Shown here in pieces: positions 62,069-64,000 of a DNA stretch of 64,000 nucleotides. Both the position numbers and the translations under genes were made by a program. The DNA comes from Donghicola tyrosinivorans (GTDB lineage: Bacteria > Pseudomonadota > Alphaproteobacteria > Rhodobacterales > Rhodobacteraceae). How positions within the stretch are numbered: position 1 is the first letter of the stretch; every line of letters begins with the position of its first letter. The notes under the pieces were generated by a model. That model was not told the DNA's origin, made no database searches, and saw nothing but the letters and a program-made list of their open reading frames with translations. The stretch spans positions 372,001 to 436,000 of the forward strand of contig NZ_PVTQ01000001.1 of assembly GCF_003003355.1 (NCBI RefSeq), written 5' to 3'.

Positions 62069-62944
62069 ATGGTAGATTGCGATCCAATTCAGTTGACAAG
62101 ATGGCAGCGCGACAGGCGCGCTTTCCTCGAGCACCGGATTTTTTGGCATGGATCTATCGGCTTGGCCGATCTGATGTCTGTGATGGAGATCAGCCGCGCG
62201 CAGGCGTCGAAAGATATCAACGCCTACATCGCTGACCATCCCGATCACTTATTCTATGACAAGAGTGCAAGAACCTATGTGATGGGCGCAGCCTTCACGC
62301 CACATTACATGCTGATTGACCCTGCCGAGTATCTTGACCGCCTCGCGGCGGTAGCGAAGGGGGCACCGACGAAGAACGCCGATTGGATCGTTGGCCAGCC
62401 AGATATCTTGAGCCTTGCTCTACCCTCGCCGGGGCTCAGCCCTGAGATAGTGAGGACAGTCATCCGCGCCTGTATTCAAAGACAGCGGCTTGAAATCCAT
62501 TATCAATCGATGAGCGCAGCCGCTGCGATCCTGCGTGAGATCGAGCCGCATGCATTGGCACATGATGGCTTTCGCTGGCATGCGCGTGCATTTTGCCTGA
62601 AGGACAATGTGTTCAAGGATTTCGTTCTGAGCCGCATGATAGATGCAACCCAAAGCGGCGGTTCCGAAAGTACCCCTGTCGAAGATCACGACTGGCGAGA
62701 AACGATTACGCTTCGCATTTCAGCGCATCCCGACCTGCCAGAAGGACAGCGGCGGATTGTTGAACTCGACTACGGAATGACCGACGGCATCGCAGAACTT
62801 GTCGTTCGGAAATGCATGCTCTATTACAATCTCAAGCGCCTCGGTCTAGACACGAGGCCCGACACGCGCGCGCCCCAAGATCAACACATCGTCTTGCGAA
62901 ATGCCGATGAGGCGTTTGCCGTCTTGGGCAGAAAGGCGCCGTGA
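62069..62944 (+). CDS. brxR: WYL-domain transcriptional regulator, BrxR type
   Basis: 291 aa from ATG 62069. An N-terminal winged helix (GLADLMSVMEISRAQASKDI) is followed by a WYL domain (IRACIQRQRLEIHYQSMSAA, then PHALAHDGFRWHARAFC) and a C-terminal dimerisation part. BrxR proteins repress BREX genes and sense an unknown ligand. It sits one base ahead of brxA, as in BREX loci. A longer frame from 61970 exists but adds a cysteine-rich stretch not expected for the family. Confidence 0.85.
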   Translation: MVDCDPIQLTRWQRDRRAFLEHRIFWHGSIGLADLMSVMEISRAQASKDINAYIADHPDHLFYDKSARTYVMGAAFTPHYMLIDPAEYLDRLAAVAKGAPTKNADWIVGQPDILSLALPSPGLSPEIVRTVIRACIQRQRLEIHYQSMSAAAAILREIEPHALAHDGFRWHARAFCLKDNVFKDFVLSRMIDATQSGGSESTPVEDHDWRETITLRISAHPDLPEGQRRIVELDYGMTDGIAELVVRKCMLYYNLKRLGLDTRPDTRAPQDQHIVLRNADEAFAVLGRKAP

Positions 62945-62945
62945 G

Positions 62946-63554
62946 ATGAGTAAAAGCCAAAGTTACAAAATGTCCTTTTCGACTGGTGGGCTTTTCCTCA
63001 ATGAAAGCCTCGAGATCGCGCGGCTTTATGCAGAGAATTCCGATTGGAATGAGACCATCCAACGAGCGAAAGCAGAAGGCATGACCTCCTTGCCAAAGGT
63101 CGCCTCAAATCAACGGACGGTTCGAGAAATCACAAATCGACTGCGGATGCTTTCAGAGGAAGAGTGTGGCTTCTTGGTAGAAACTGCGGATCGCGCCGAT
63201 CAACAGGCACTGCTTTGGCTTGCGACCTGTCGCGCTTACCGGTTCATTCGAGAATTTGCGCTCGAAGTCATCCGCGAGCGCTATCTTTCTTATCAATTGG
63301 ATCTGCCGCGCGAGAGCTTTGATCAACTGTTTGAAGCCAAAGCCGAATGGGATGACGGGCTTTCAGAGATCAAACCAAGCACAAGGTCGAAGTTGCAGCA
63401 GATTGCGTTCCGGATCATGCGCGAGGCTGGGATCATTTCTGATGTGAACCGCATTCAGACAGCCATTCTCTCAACTCGTTTGAAAACCATGATCGAAGAC
63501 CAAAATCCGGCAGAGCTGGCGCTCTTCCCCGGCATTCCGGTCAATGGAGTTTGA
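62946..63554 (+). CDS. brxA: BREX protein BrxA (DUF1819)
   Basis: 202 aa. Markers are YKMSFSTGGLFLNESLEIA and the later LWLATCRAYRFIREFALEVI and RLKTMIEDQNPAELALFPG, characteristic of DUF1819. BrxA is a small DNA-binding protein of BREX type I phage defence. ATG follows the brxR stop by one base. Confidence 0.9.
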   Translation: MSKSQSYKMSFSTGGLFLNESLEIARLYAENSDWNETIQRAKAEGMTSLPKVASNQRTVREITNRLRMLSEEECGFLVETADRADQQALLWLATCRAYRFIREFALEVIRERYLSYQLDLPRESFDQLFEAKAEWDDGLSEIKPSTRSKLQQIAFRIMREAGIISDVNRIQTAILSTRLKTMIEDQNPAELALFPGIPVNGV

Positions 63555-64000
63555 AGTGAAGCCTGAAATGAACCGCAAGGAGCGCGCCGAGCACCTGTAT
63601 CGTGTGATCACCAGCAACCGCTTTTTGACCAAACAGGGCCTTGGCAACGAGGTGCCCTTCTTCATCTGCCCGTTCCCTGCGCGGGATGGGCTGAGCATGC
63701 ACGAAGATCGCAAGAATCTAGTCGAACGAATCTCCCACGCCGGCGTGAAAGTGCTGGATCTGAGCCTATACGATCTGGCACTCGAGATATTGGAAGAGCG
63801 TGAGATCCTGGACCAGATCATTGAGGTGGAAGCTGACAGCGACAAAGCCGAGATCAAAGAGCTGCTGCAAGGTGTTGTTGATCCGCAGGCCCATCTGATC
63901 CCGAAAATCGGCGAGGCCATCGCCGCCACCGACCATCAGGTGATCTTCCTGTCCGGCGTGGGCGAGGTCTACCCCTACATCCGTACGCACAACGTCCTGA
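63544..64000 (+). CDS. brxB: BREX protein BrxB (DUF1788), 3' end beyond window
   Basis: At least 152 codons are visible. N-terminal FLTKQGLGNEVPFFICPFP and DLSLYDLALEILEEREIL match DUF1788, and VIFLSGVGEVYPYIRTHNVL follows. ATG 63544 overlaps brxA by 11 bases; GTG 63556 and ATG 63568 are later alternatives. The remaining BREX genes (brxC, pglX, pglZ, brxL expected) would lie to the right. Confidence 0.9.
   Translation, partial: MEFEVKPEMNRKERAEHLYRVITSNRFLTKQGLGNEVPFFICPFPARDGLSMHEDRKNLVERISHAGVKVLDLSLYDLALEILEEREILDQIIEVEADSDKAEIKELLQGVVDPQAHLIPKIGEAIAATDHQVIFLSGVGEVYPYIRTHNVL

Overview
This window is chromosomal DNA from a marine Roseobacter-type alphaproteobacterium (Rhodobacteraceae). 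The evidence is the gene order and protein types: the run argS / SPOR protein / nagZ / scpA / scpB, the block rpmF-plsX-fabH-ihfA-merR beside DUF177 and bamE, a DUF2927 lipoprotein, an alphaproteobacterial dCTP deaminase, a single-cysteine DksA, an ornithine-lipid OlsB enzyme, and an edd of the Entner-Doudoroff pathway.

Layout. (1) 1-5342, minus strand: an operon-like run of a secreted 255-aa protein, a Hedgehog/intein (Hint) protein, a GNAT acyltransferase and a large RTX-type calcium-binding protein cut by the window edge. (2) 5449-12522: a Tn552-like transposon, delimited here by 47-bp inverted repeats (3 mismatches) and a GGTGCT target duplication. It carries tniB, a tniA broken by a TGA codon and by an IS110-family insertion, a serine resolvase, and a cargo operon with a second Hint protein. 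That Hint protein has almost the same C-terminal Hint module as the neighbouring chromosomal one but an unrelated N-terminal domain. (3) 12530-22480: an apparent integrative mobilizable element. It has a structured candidate oriT, mobC, a relaxase with a second gene nested in another frame, a divergent small-protein/XRE pair, a Gabija-like defence pair (OLD nuclease plus UvrD-type helicase), a metallophosphoesterase, an AlpA-like regulator and a P4-type tyrosine integrase next to edd.

(4) 22508-60052: ordinary core chromosome. It covers central carbon metabolism (edd behind a LacI-type operator), rRNA methylation, a MoxR/CoxE-like pair, DksA, exonuclease III, ErpA, dGTPase, a proton antiporter, arginyl-tRNA synthetase, chromosome segregation (ScpAB, XerD), cell-wall recycling (NagZ), fatty-acid/phospholipid start-up (PlsX, FabH), ribosomal L32, IHF-alpha, one tRNA-Pro(GGG), an ABC-F ATPase, and shikimate genes aroKB. 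(5) 60053-64000: a second accessory zone. It starts with about 1.1 kb of structured non-coding DNA, then a HEPN/AbiU2-like protein on the minus strand, and divergently a WYL regulator (BrxR type), brxA (DUF1819) and brxB (DUF1788), the first genes of a BREX phage-defence locus that runs off the right edge.

The most interesting material is the pair of Hint operons, one mobile and one resident. They look like variable secreted N-terminal domains attached to a constant self-processing module, and the neighbouring RTX protein begins with an orphan Hint C-terminal segment. All functional statements rest on reading motifs and gene order; no database search was run.
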